Positions 54,346 to 63,125 of a stretch of DNA of 64,000 nucleotides are shown piece after piece. A program made the translations under genes and the position numbers. The DNA comes from UPXZ01 sp047974405. Its GTDB lineage: Bacteria > Bacteroidota > Bacteroidia > Bacteroidales > Paludibacteraceae. Each line of letters opens with the position of its first letter. Position 1 is the stretch's first letter. The notes beneath the pieces were generated by a model. It was not told where the DNA came from. It was given only the letters and a program-made list of their open reading frames with translations, and searched no databases. The stretch lies in the NCBI GenBank assembly GCA_047974405.1, contig JBKECI010000072.1, positions 43,131-107,130 of the forward strand, read 5' to 3'.

Positions 54346-55761
54346 ATGATAAATAAAGCAACCAATGCGCAAAAAAGCGCTACTCTTTTTGACAAAATTT
54401 GGGATACGCACGTTGTCTCCACTATTGAAAATGGACCGACTCAACTATATATCGATCGTCATTTTTGCCACGAAGTTACCAGTCCACAGGCATTTGAAGG
54501 GCTCCGTACCCGTGGACTGAAGGTCTTGCGCCCCGAAAAAACAACTATGACCGCCGACCACAACACGCCCACTATCGACCAAGATCAACCGGTAAAAGAC
54601 CCCATTTCTCGTAACCAATTAGATACATTTGCCAAAAACGCAAATGAATTTGGAATGCCGCTTTTCTATCCTCTCGGACATAAAAAAAATGGAGTAGTTC
54701 ACATCATTGGTCCCGAAAACGGTTTTACACAACCCGGTATGACCATTGTATGTGGCGACAGCCACACCTCAACACACGGAGCGTTTGGAACCATTGCGTT
54801 TGGCATAGGCACAAGCGAGGTCGAAATGGTTTTGGCAACACAATGCATCCTGCAGTCTCGCCCCAAAACAATGCGTATTACCTTTAACGGAAAATTGAAC
54901 AAAGGGGTAACATCCAAAGATCTGGCTCTTTTTATGATATCCAAATTAACCACTGGAGGGGCTACCGGCTATTTTGTAGAATACGCAGGCGAAGCCATTC
55001 GCGATATGAGCATGGAAGAGCGTATGACAGTATGCAATCTCTCCATAGAAATGGGAGCTAGAGGGGGAATGATAGCGCCGGACGAAACTACCTTTGCCTA
55101 TGTAAAGGGACGCGAATTTGCCCCGCAAGGAGAAGAATGGGATAAAAAACTGGCTTACTGGAAAACGTTGAAAAGTGATGAAAATGCTGTTTTTGATAAA
55201 GAACTGGTTTATGACGCCACCGAAATACAACCAATGATTACCTATGGAACAAACCCCGGCATGGGGATGGGGATAGACAATTCGATACCCACATTAGAAG
55301 AAATTGACGAGGCAGGAAGAATTTCATTTCAAAAATCATTGGATTATATGGGATTCAAACCCGGAGAAAAACTGCTCGGAAAACCGATAGACTATGTGTT
55401 TTTAGGAAGCTGCACCAACGGTAGAATCGAAGATTTTCGGATATTTGCCAACTACGTGAAAGGAAAGAAAAAAGCCGACAACGTTGTAGTTTGGCTCGTA
55501 CCGGGAAGTTGGATGGTCGAAAATCAGATTAGAGAAGAAGGGCTGTACAATATACTTACCGAAGCTGGTTTCAAGCTGCGCCAGCCGGGATGTTCGGCTT
55601 GTTTGGCAATGAACGACGATAAAGTTCCCGCAGGAAAATATGCCGTATCCACATCAAACCGAAATTTTGAAGGTCGTCAAGGACCGGGAGCACGCACCAT
55701 TTTGGCAGGACCGCTTGTGGCGGCAGCAGCAGCGGTAACCGGAAAAATTACAAAACCGTAA
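54346..55761 (+). CDS. leuC: 3-isopropylmalate dehydratase large subunit
   Basis: Iron-sulfur isomerase that converts 2- to 3-isopropylmalate with LeuD. 471 aa, typical. Visible: ATLFDKIWDTHVV, GDSHTSTHGAFGTIAFGIGTSEVE, LGSCTNGRIEDF with one cluster cysteine, and QPGCSACLAMN with the other two. The second half of the enzyme is leuD 103 nt downstream. Confidence 0.97.
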   Translation: MINKATNAQKSATLFDKIWDTHVVSTIENGPTQLYIDRHFCHEVTSPQAFEGLRTRGLKVLRPEKTTMTADHNTPTIDQDQPVKDPISRNQLDTFAKNANEFGMPLFYPLGHKKNGVVHIIGPENGFTQPGMTIVCGDSHTSTHGAFGTIAFGIGTSEVEMVLATQCILQSRPKTMRITFNGKLNKGVTSKDLALFMISKLTTGGATGYFVEYAGEAIRDMSMEERMTVCNLSIEMGARGGMIAPDETTFAYVKGREFAPQGEEWDKKLAYWKTLKSDENAVFDKELVYDATEIQPMITYGTNPGMGMGIDNSIPTLEEIDEAGRISFQKSLDYMGFKPGEKLLGKPIDYVFLGSCTNGRIEDFRIFANYVKGKKKADNVVVWLVPGSWMVENQIREEGLYNILTEAGFKLRQPGCSACLAMNDDKVPAGKYAVSTSNRNFEGRQGPGARTILAGPLVAAAAAVTGKITKP

Positions 55762-55864
55762 TAAAGCAGCAGACAGACATAGAAAGATTTGTAAAACACG
55801 ATAATTTATAGAAAACACGACAAAGTAAAACTTGACGATTTTCAAACTTACAAACGAGTAAACA

Positions 55865-56461
55865 ATGGAAAAATTTCAAACATTAACATCGGCCGTAGTC
55901 CCACTTCCCATAGAAAATGTGGATACTGACCAAATAATCCCGGCCCGTTTCTTAAAAGCTACCGACAAGAGCGGTTTCGGTGATAATCTTTTTGCCGATT
56001 GGCGATACAACAAAGACGGCTCTCCCAAAGCCGATTTTGTGCTGAACAATCCTATATACAGAGGCAGTTCAATTCTGGTAGCGGGCAAAAATTTTGGCTC
56101 AGGCTCCAGCCGTGAGCATGCCGCTTGGGCAATTGCCGGATACGGATTCAAAGTAGTGGTATCGAGTTTTTTTGCAGATATATTCAGAAACAATGCGTTA
56201 AACAACGGTATTTTACCGGTAGTAATTAGCCCCGAATTCTTATCAAATATTTTTGAAACAATACAAAGAGACTCCAAATCGACTCTAACAGTAGATTTAG
56301 AAAATCAGACCATTACAAATGATAAAGATGGCATTACCGAAACTTTTGAAATCAATTCTTACAAAAAAGAGTGCCTTTTGAAAGGATTGGACGATATCGA
56401 CTATCTTCTCAGCAAAAAAATGTTGATTGAACAATACGAGCAAGAAAAGATAATCGCCTAA
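55865..56461 (+). CDS. leuD: 3-isopropylmalate dehydratase small subunit
   Basis: Partner of LeuC; swivelling domain. 198 aa. PIENVDTDQIIPARFLK near the start and GKNFGSGSSREHAAWAI with the substrate-binding serines are diagnostic. A leuD start at 55865 follows leuC after 103 nt. Confidence 0.96.
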   Translation: MEKFQTLTSAVVPLPIENVDTDQIIPARFLKATDKSGFGDNLFADWRYNKDGSPKADFVLNNPIYRGSSILVAGKNFGSGSSREHAAWAIAGYGFKVVVSSFFADIFRNNALNNGILPVVISPEFLSNIFETIQRDSKSTLTVDLENQTITNDKDGITETFEINSYKKECLLKGLDDIDYLLSKKMLIEQYEQEKIIA

Positions 56462-56528
56462 CACAGATGCACACAAGCCAAGGATGTAAAACAGGAAAAA
56501 GACAACCTTTTGCACAAACACATTATAA

Positions 56529-57032
56529 ATGAAAAGATTGATAAATCCTTGGACGAAACTTCCCGATTACAAGTGTTTTGGCTGTTCGCCCAATAACCTT
56601 GCCGGAGTAAAAATGAAGTTTTATGAAGATGGAGATGAAATCGTCTCTGTATGGAAACCGGAAACACAATTTCAGGGATGGCGCAACACACTCCACGGCG
56701 GTATACAATCTTTGCTGATGGACGAAATATCGGCATGGGTTGTTGCTCGAAAGCTACAAACCACAGGAGTTACTTCCAAAATGGATATCAGGCTCAGAAA
56801 ACCTCTGTACACAACGGAAAAATTTTTGACCATCCGTGCGTCTATTATTGAAATGAGAAAAAATTTGGCTGTTGTCAAAACAGCCATATACAATCAAGAG
56901 GGTAAGCTCTGCGCCGATGGTCAGTGCCTCTATTTTACCTATTCGAGAGAAAAAGCAGAAGAAATGTCGTTTTTTGGATGTGAAGTAATAAATAATGAAT
57001 TGTCTTGGGAGGATATTGTCAATACACTATAA
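56529..57032 (+). CDS. PaaI-type hotdog thioesterase in the leu operon
   Basis: 167 aa. The N-terminal part has NPWTKLPDYKCFGCSPNN, typical of a PaaI/DUF4442 hotdog branch; the hotdog helix region is WRNTLHGGIQSLLMDEISAW (catalytic Asp/Glu-like acid in the helix, preceded by HGG). Substrates of this group are acyl-CoAs. Its place between leuD and the second synthase suggests a CoA-thioester clean-up or hydrolysis role in branched-chain metabolism; not known. It overlaps no neighbour (67 nt after leuD, 51 nt before the next start). Confidence 0.8.
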   Translation: MKRLINPWTKLPDYKCFGCSPNNLAGVKMKFYEDGDEIVSVWKPETQFQGWRNTLHGGIQSLLMDEISAWVVARKLQTTGVTSKMDIRLRKPLYTTEKFLTIRASIIEMRKNLAVVKTAIYNQEGKLCADGQCLYFTYSREKAEEMSFFGCEVINNELSWEDIVNTL

Positions 57033-57083
57033 CGACAGACGCCATTTTGGATATTCTAATTTTTTTTGATAAAAAATAAAATC

Positions 57084-58697
57084 ATGAATCAGCAAAACAT
57101 ACAAAAATCCGATAATACACAACTCTATACAGCCCAAAAGGCTAAAAATGGATTTATAGAAATAATGGATACAACCCTTCGGGATGGAGAACAAACCTCG
57201 GGAGTATCTTTTGCCCCACAAGAAAAAGTAAGCATTGCCCGCCTGCTCCTGGAGGAGTTAAATGTGGATAGAGTTGAGATAGCATCGGCGCGCGTATCGG
57301 ACGGTGAGTACGAATCGGTAAAAAAAGTGGCAGAATGGGCAAAAATTCACGGACATTTAGATAGGTTGGAAGTCTTGGGGTTTGTCGATGGCTCCGCCTC
57401 GCTCGAATGGATAGAACGCGCCGGATGCCGAGTCGTGAATTTGCTTTGCAAGGGCTCACTCAACCACTGCACACATCAACTACGCAAAACGGTATTCGAA
57501 CATCTCGAAGATATAAAAAATGTGATTGCGATAGCCAAAGAAAAAGGACTTAACGTAAATATTTATTTGGAAGATTGGTCAAACGGAATGCGGAATTCGG
57601 AAGAATATGTTTATCAAATGATGGACGAACTCCAGTTTCAGCCTATAAAAAGATATATGCTGCCCGACACGCTCGGCATACTCAACCCCGACGAAACACA
57701 TCTGTTTTGCAAAAAAATGGTCGATAGGTATCCCAACCTGCATTTTGATTTTCATGCTCACAACGATTACGATTTGGCGGTAGCCAACGTGTTTGAAGCG
57801 GTCAAAACCGGTATAAAAGGGGTACATACTACCGTAAACGGATTGGGAGAACGCGCAGGAAATGCCCCTTTGACCAGTGTATTGGCTATCCTTCACGACC
57901 AACTGAAACTCAAGACAAGCATTGACGAGAAAAATGTATTCCATGTAAGCAAAGTAGTCGAGAGTTATTCCGGGATACGAATTCCTAATAATAAACCACT
58001 CATAGGCGACAATGTTTTTACGCAAGTAGCAGGAATACATGCAGACGGAGATAATAAAAAAAACCTCTATTTCAACGACTTACTCCCCGAACGCTTTGGA
58101 CGTTCTCGTGAATACGCCTTGGGTAAAACCTCCGGAAAAGCAAATATCAAAAAAAATCTGGAAGTACTGGGTATTGAACTTGACGACGAATCTATGAAAA
58201 AAGTTACCGCCCGAATCATTGAGTTGGGCGATAAAAAAGAGGTCGTTTCTTTAGATGAACTCCCTTATATCGTCTCCGATATTCTGAAAAATGGAGAAGA
58301 AAAACAAGATATACAGCTGCTCAATTACTCATTGTCACTTACTACAGGATTGAGGGCGGTAGCAACAGTAAAAATCTCAATCAAAGGGGAAGAATTTGAG
58401 CAAACCTCTGCCGGAGACGGGCAGTACCATGCTTTTTCAAAAGCAATGTATAAAATATATAAAAACCAAAATAAACCCACGCCCGAATTGTTGGACTATG
58501 TTGTAGTGATACCTCCGGGAGGACAAACGGATGCGATTGTTCAAACCATTATTACATGGAGATTTGACGGAAAAACGTTTAAAACACGAGGCTTAGATCA
58601 CGACCAGACCACTTCAGCAATCAAAGCTACTATGAAAATGCTCAACATCATAGAAAGTGGCAATATTCCCACTATCAACTATATAGGGCTACCATAA
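57084..58697 (+). CDS. Second LeuA-family synthase, probable (R)-citramalate synthase
   Basis: 537 aa from ATG 57084. Barrel: MDTTLRDGEQTSGVSF, HAHNDYDLAVANVFEAVKTG, VNGLGERAGNAPL; then a C-terminal regulatory domain (KISIKGEEFEQTSAGDGQYHAF). It is longer than LeuA and resembles the CimA (citramalate synthase) group, which condenses acetyl-CoA with pyruvate to feed isoleucine. The Ile codons in the leader peptide would fit that. The alternative, a second isopropylmalate synthase, cannot be excluded by eye. ATG is favoured over an upstream TTG. Confidence 0.82.
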   Translation: MNQQNIQKSDNTQLYTAQKAKNGFIEIMDTTLRDGEQTSGVSFAPQEKVSIARLLLEELNVDRVEIASARVSDGEYESVKKVAEWAKIHGHLDRLEVLGFVDGSASLEWIERAGCRVVNLLCKGSLNHCTHQLRKTVFEHLEDIKNVIAIAKEKGLNVNIYLEDWSNGMRNSEEYVYQMMDELQFQPIKRYMLPDTLGILNPDETHLFCKKMVDRYPNLHFDFHAHNDYDLAVANVFEAVKTGIKGVHTTVNGLGERAGNAPLTSVLAILHDQLKLKTSIDEKNVFHVSKVVESYSGIRIPNNKPLIGDNVFTQVAGIHADGDNKKNLYFNDLLPERFGRSREYALGKTSGKANIKKNLEVLGIELDDESMKKVTARIIELGDKKEVVSLDELPYIVSDILKNGEEKQDIQLLNYSLSLTTGLRAVATVKISIKGEEFEQTSAGDGQYHAFSKAMYKIYKNQNKPTPELLDYVVVIPPGGQTDAIVQTIITWRFDGKTFKTRGLDHDQTTSAIKATMKMLNIIESGNIPTINYIGLP

Positions 58698-58882
58698 AAA
58701 AAAAGATGGACAGACAATTGCATTATCCAATCACTTGTTATTAACTATTTATAAATTAGAAATCAAGAACTAGCTTATTACCCGATAACTATCTTTGAGA
58801 AATATAAAATTATTTTTTTCTATGCTACTTATCATCTCTTAAAAAACAGATATTCATATTATCAAATAAAAATAAGCAAACT

Positions 58883-60274
58883 ATGGAAAAAGTAAATAAA
58901 ATCTGTCAAAGTTGCGGAATACCTTTGAATAGAGACCCTGAAAAAGGGGGAACCAATGCCGATGGATCCAAAAGTGCCATCTATTGCAGTTACTGTTACA
59001 AAGAGGGAAAATTTATCTATACAGGGACGGATGTCAAAGAATTTCAGGAACTTTGCCGAAAGATGATGATAGAAGGGGGACACAACAAATTTTCGGCTTG
59101 GCTGTTCTCCCGCAGAATGAGTAGGCTCAACAGATGGAAAAAAAATAAAAGTAAAATCCAAAATAAATTTATCAATTCTCTTGATGAGGATAAATATTGT
59201 ATGAGAACATTGAAAATAGCCGTTCTTTCGGGCGACGGAATCGGTCCGGAAATAGTGAAACAGGCTTTGGAAGTAACCAAAGCAGTATGTAACAAATTTG
59301 GTCATCAATTAGAGCACAAAGAAGCCATTGTAGGCGCTTGCGCCATCGACACAGTGGGAGATCCTTACCCGCGTGAAACACACGAACTCTGTATGCAATC
59401 CGATGCAGTACTTTTTGGAGCCATTGGCGACCCTAAGTTCGATAACAATCCGGGAGCAAAGGTTCGCCCTGAGCAAGGATTGCTGAAGATGCGCAAAGAT
59501 TTGGGGCTATATGCCAATATCCGTCCCGTATCCACATTCTCCCAATTGCTGCATAAGTCCCCTTTGCGAGCCGAATTGGTGGAGGGAACCGATTTTATGT
59601 GCATTCGAGAACTGACAGGCGGAATGTATTTCGGTCGTCCGCAAGGGAGGAGCGAAGATGGAAACACCGCCTACGATACCTGTGTATATACCCGCGAAGA
59701 GGTAGAACGGATTCTTCATTTGGCTTACAAATTTGCAGGACAACGCCGCAAAAAAGTAACCATAGTAGATAAAGCCAACGTAATAGCCACTTCCCGTCTG
59801 TGGAGGCAAATAGGGCAAGAAATAGCGCTACAATACCCCGATATCGAAACAGAATATATGTTTGTGGACAATGCGGCAATGCGGATTATCCAGTGGCCCA
59901 AAAGTTTTGACGTGTTGGTTACCGAAAATTTATTTGGCGATATTTTGACCGATGAAGCCTCCGTGATTACGGGTTCGCTGGGAATGTTGCCCTCCGCCTC
60001 TATCGGTTTGCACACCTCGGTGTTTGAACCCATCCATGGCTCTTATCCGCAAGCGGCGGGCAAAAACATAGCCAATCCGCTTGCCACAATTCTTTCAGCC
60101 GCTTTGATGTTTGAATATGCTTTTGGAATGATGGAAGAAGGGAAACTCATTCGCAATGCCGTAACCTCCAGTATGGAACACGGAATAGTTACCGAAGATA
60201 TTGCCGACGGAGCCAAGGCGTATTCTACAAGCGAAGTGGGAGAGTGGATAGTACGTTGGATTGAAAAAAACTAA
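58883..60274 (+). CDS. leuB: Zinc ribbon-LeuB (3-isopropylmalate dehydrogenase) fusion
   Basis: LeuB oxidises 3-isopropylmalate and decarboxylates the product. One open frame of 463 aa. Residues 1-88 are a small zinc ribbon (C8-x2-C11 and C35-x2-C38; RDPEKGGTNADGSK; SAWLFSRRMSRLNRWKK) that normally is a separate protein of that length. After a 19-residue linker, LeuB begins at Met107 (ATG 59201): LSGDGIGPEIV, PEQGLLKMRKDLGLYANIRP, VTENLFGDILTDEA. LeuB alone would be 357 aa, a normal size, so it may also be made from the internal ATG. No stop or frameshift lies between the parts. Confidence 0.92.
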   Translation: MEKVNKICQSCGIPLNRDPEKGGTNADGSKSAIYCSYCYKEGKFIYTGTDVKEFQELCRKMMIEGGHNKFSAWLFSRRMSRLNRWKKNKSKIQNKFINSLDEDKYCMRTLKIAVLSGDGIGPEIVKQALEVTKAVCNKFGHQLEHKEAIVGACAIDTVGDPYPRETHELCMQSDAVLFGAIGDPKFDNNPGAKVRPEQGLLKMRKDLGLYANIRPVSTFSQLLHKSPLRAELVEGTDFMCIRELTGGMYFGRPQGRSEDGNTAYDTCVYTREEVERILHLAYKFAGQRRKKVTIVDKANVIATSRLWRQIGQEIALQYPDIETEYMFVDNAAMRIIQWPKSFDVLVTENLFGDILTDEASVITGSLGMLPSASIGLHTSVFEPIHGSYPQAAGKNIANPLATILSAALMFEYAFGMMEEGKLIRNAVTSSMEHGIVTEDIADGAKAYSTSEVGEWIVRWIEKN

Positions 60275-60310
60275 AAAAACAGACTATTTTGTATCTTTTA
60301 TAAAAAAATG

Positions 60311-60348
60311 GAGACTGCCTTGATAAAATCAGAGGCAGTCTCTTTTTT
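60311..60348 (+). terminator. Intrinsic terminator of the leu operon
   Basis: Perfect 10-bp arms GAGACTGCCT (60311-60320) and AGGCAGTCTC (60333-60342) and six T (60343-60348), 37 nt after the leuB stop. Confidence 0.9.
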
Positions 60349-60377
60349 ATGGGGAGCTAACGGATGAAAGTTACAAA

Positions 60378-60449
60378 TTTCAATCCCCCTAAGTCCCCTT
60401 TTGCCAAAGGGAACTTTAGAAATTTCCCCTTCGCAAAGAGGGATTGAAA
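60378..60449. repeat. Nested palindromic element
   Basis: Outer arms TTTCAATCCCCCT (60378-60390) and AGAGGGATTGAAA (60437-60449) differ at one position; inside, GTCCCCTTT pairs with AAAGGGAAC. The C/G-rich core is unlike its surroundings. It resembles the short intergenic palindromes dispersed in Bacteroidetes genomes; no transposase is linked. Confidence 0.5.
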
Positions 60450-60901
60450 CAATCTATCCTCCGGAAAAGGGATGAGAGAAATTATATTATTTTGCTGATA
60501 ATGATAACTTAAAAAAAATAATATGTATGATATCTAATGAATTTTGAGAAGATTAGACCAATTTTAGAACTCATCCTCCCTCTACAAAAACTATGCTGCC
60601 ACCCAACAATGCGGCAAGAGTGATATATACAAAAAATAGGAGATACTTATTTAGAATAAAAATAAATTTCGAAGATGTAAAATTAATTTAGCATATCTGT
60701 ATATGTGTTCTTTTTTTTTGATTTTTTAATATTTTTATTTGTTTGTTTGGATTTTCAAAAAAACTGTCTTATGTTTGCAATGGGAATTTTGTAGTTTAAT
60801 TAGAACACTTTCTTACATGTTATGTGGCGTGCGGTATTAATCCCACCAAAATTCCCTTTCCCCTTTTTTTGATTGTTGTTTCCATTTTAACCCAATCAAT
60901 C
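60450..60901 (+). other. Gene-free AT-rich stretch before the Tat/TPR gene
   Basis: No ORF that I can support. It is AT-rich with long T runs (60711-60740). No -7/-33 pair of good spacing was found. The upstream in-frame start at 60824 adds a segment without homology-like features, so the gene is started at 60902. Confidence 0.4.
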
Positions 60902-62416
60902 ATGAAAAAAAGTTTTAACCGTCGTGATTTTCTGAAATCTTCACTTCAGGGATTAGGAACATTAACCCTACTTACCTCTCCTTTAAGCATATTTGCAAGT
61001 AAAACCTTGCCTCAAACATCCAATTCTTTTACTGGCGATCCCAATTTATTGTACAAGCAGGCAAAAGAGTATTTTTACAAAAAAGAATACTCATCTGCTA
61101 TCGATATTTACCATCAATTAATCACGTATTTTCCGGGGAAAATACAATATTACGATGGATATGCCAAAGTATTGGGTGCGCGGCAAAATTCTCTGGAAGT
61201 AACCGAACTATACCGCTCCGGACTTCAAAAGAAACCCAACAATCCTCACTTTAAGCATCGTCTCAGTTTAAGTTTGAGAAATTTATGCACCGGAAACCAC
61301 AAAGCAGAATTGGATTTTGTAAGCAAATACGGGCAGGATAACCTGATGGCATTATCCGCCACATTGCTTTTGGAAGCGGTTGCCACAAAACCCGTTAAAG
61401 GATATATGATGGATTTAAGGGATTTTCCCGTAATTTTAGAAACGACCAACAAACGGCTCTTTTCCAATGATAAACCGGTAATTGTTGTTGAAAACTCATT
61501 GATTGAAAATATAAACGATGTTACTTCATCCATTAATATAAATTGGATAGCTGCCAGAAAATCACGGCATCCGCTCCTTGTCAATGAAGACGAAGAAGTG
61601 GACAAAATAAACAATAAGACACGACGAAATCTATATACGGAAGAAGAAAAAAAATCCCGTAAAAAGGAGATTAAAAAAGCCAAAAAAGAAAGATGGAAAT
61701 CAAAATTGACTAAAAATATAGATTTAAATAGAATAAATTTAGTGGATAAATACGGTTTATTAATTCTTACCGATGATATAAAAGACTTGGACACCATCGG
61801 TAAATTAAGAAGATATTACCGGAAACAAAAATCTTATGACCGCATTATCAATCTAAATAGAAATATTTATACTTACGATGACTCCAACATCAACGCCTTA
61901 GCATTGGCATTTTCTCTTGTGAAATATTCCGGTTCTTCCTCATCACTTTCCGAAGCAAAACAGCTGTTGGACTCCGTTTCTCCTTACGCGTATACACTTC
62001 CAGCTCCAAACACAACGACATATTACATTACGTTGTCTAACTATTTTTTGAAAAGTAGCCAACCGGCAAAAGCAAGAAACACATTGCTTGACGGATTGCT
62101 CCTTTTTGACGGACGCGGTGGGCTCTCTTACGCTATGATGGAGAAGTACGCTATGAGCTACCTTGACAATGCTCCCCGAAAAGGAATTGCCGTGATGAAA
62201 GCGCTGTGTGATAAAAATCATAGAGAGTTGGACGAGCACATAGCCCCTTTTGTAGCTAATTATTTGAACTCTATTTCGGAAAAACCTTTGAGCATTCCCG
62301 AACAAATCAAAAGCCTGACTGCTCTGGCAAAATTGCAAAAACAAGCCGGTGTTGAGGGATATTCCAATACGCGGGCTAAAATAGAAACTCTTAAAGCACA
62401 ATTGGTAACGACTTAA
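60902..62416 (+). CDS. Twin-arginine signal TPR-like protein, function unknown
   Basis: 504 aa from ATG 60902. The N-terminus NRRDFLKSSLQGLGTLTLL with R7-R8 is a twin-arginine (Tat) motif followed by a hydrophobic stretch (LLTSPLSIFAS). Repeated tetratricopeptide-like helices follow (YKQAKEYFYKKEYSSAIDIYHQLI; YRSGLQKKPNNPHFKHRLSLSL). A very lysine-rich segment (about 238-276, EEEKKSRKKEIKKAKKERWK) interrupts them; helical repeats continue to the end. Tat signals normally mark proteins that fold with cofactors in the cytoplasm, which is odd for a TPR protein. It stands upstream of the T9SS/Rhs cassette and may belong to it. Confidence 0.75.
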   Translation: MKKSFNRRDFLKSSLQGLGTLTLLTSPLSIFASKTLPQTSNSFTGDPNLLYKQAKEYFYKKEYSSAIDIYHQLITYFPGKIQYYDGYAKVLGARQNSLEVTELYRSGLQKKPNNPHFKHRLSLSLRNLCTGNHKAELDFVSKYGQDNLMALSATLLLEAVATKPVKGYMMDLRDFPVILETTNKRLFSNDKPVIVVENSLIENINDVTSSININWIAARKSRHPLLVNEDEEVDKINNKTRRNLYTEEEKKSRKKEIKKAKKERWKSKLTKNIDLNRINLVDKYGLLILTDDIKDLDTIGKLRRYYRKQKSYDRIINLNRNIYTYDDSNINALALAFSLVKYSGSSSSLSEAKQLLDSVSPYAYTLPAPNTTTYYITLSNYFLKSSQPAKARNTLLDGLLLFDGRGGLSYAMMEKYAMSYLDNAPRKGIAVMKALCDKNHRELDEHIAPFVANYLNSISEKPLSIPEQIKSLTALAKLQKQAGVEGYSNTRAKIETLKAQLVTT

Positions 62417-62548
62417 ATACATCTTGCCTTTTTGTCTCTTGATTAAATATATATATCTATGAAACGAGTACGGTAAATAAATTCTGACACACACGGAGAT
62501 GTTTATGTGCGAGTTCCATGTGACAATTAAAAAATAAATTATAAACAC

Positions 62549-62986
62549 ATGAAAAAGATATTTTTACTTGTTGCACTGGTTGTCTCTACCTCAATCCATT
62601 CATTGACCGGGCAAAACATCCAATTTGACTATGACGCTGCCGGAAACTGCATAGTAAAATACAAAACCGTAGTATTGCCCTCTCACGCAAAGAAAAACGG
62701 AAACGATACCGCTCAAATTGCACCACAATCGGAGATTATATCCGAAAGGGAGGTAATTATTTATCCCAACCCCACCAAAGGAGCGCTAAAGATAGAAATC
62801 AAAGGAGCGACTCCCGAAACCCCCATTCAATACATATTGACCGATTTAAACGGAAAAACAATCTACAAGATTCAAAGCGCAAATATGTATTATTTGTTTG
62901 ATATGACTTCTTTTTCTTCCGGTGTTTATTTGCTGAGAGTGATGATAGACGACAAATGGGATACGTGGAAAATCATTAAAGAATAA
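62549..62986 (+). CDS. Small T9SS cargo protein with Rhs-like YD motif
   Basis: 145 aa. A signal peptide ends around residue 22 (SLTGQ). Residues 26-33 (FDYDAAGN) match the YD-repeat form xxYDxxGN of Rhs proteins. From about residue 70, IIYPNPTKGALKIEI to the end (SSGVYLLRV, WKIIKE) is a type A T9SS C-terminal sorting domain, which sends the protein across the outer membrane. Similar small proteins sit upstream of Rhs genes in Bacteroidetes as I know them. The next gene encodes such a protein. Confidence 0.82.
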   Translation: MKKIFLLVALVVSTSIHSLTGQNIQFDYDAAGNCIVKYKTVVLPSHAKKNGNDTAQIAPQSEIISEREVIIYPNPTKGALKIEIKGATPETPIQYILTDLNGKTIYKIQSANMYYLFDMTSFSSGVYLLRVMIDDKWDTWKIIKE

Positions 62987-63125
62987 AAAGTAGCATAAAA
63001 AAATAATTTTATGCTTTTCAGACATAACTATCATATAATAAGCCTAATGTCTTAATTTGTATTACTACTTATTATTGAAAAAAGAGAGAAATATAGAAGT
63101 CGTTTATCTTAAATAAGCTTTGAAA

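Noticed and set aside
54106..54444. 112-codon minus-strand ORF between leuA and leuC
   Set aside because: It overlaps the leuC start antisense and has no recognisable feature.
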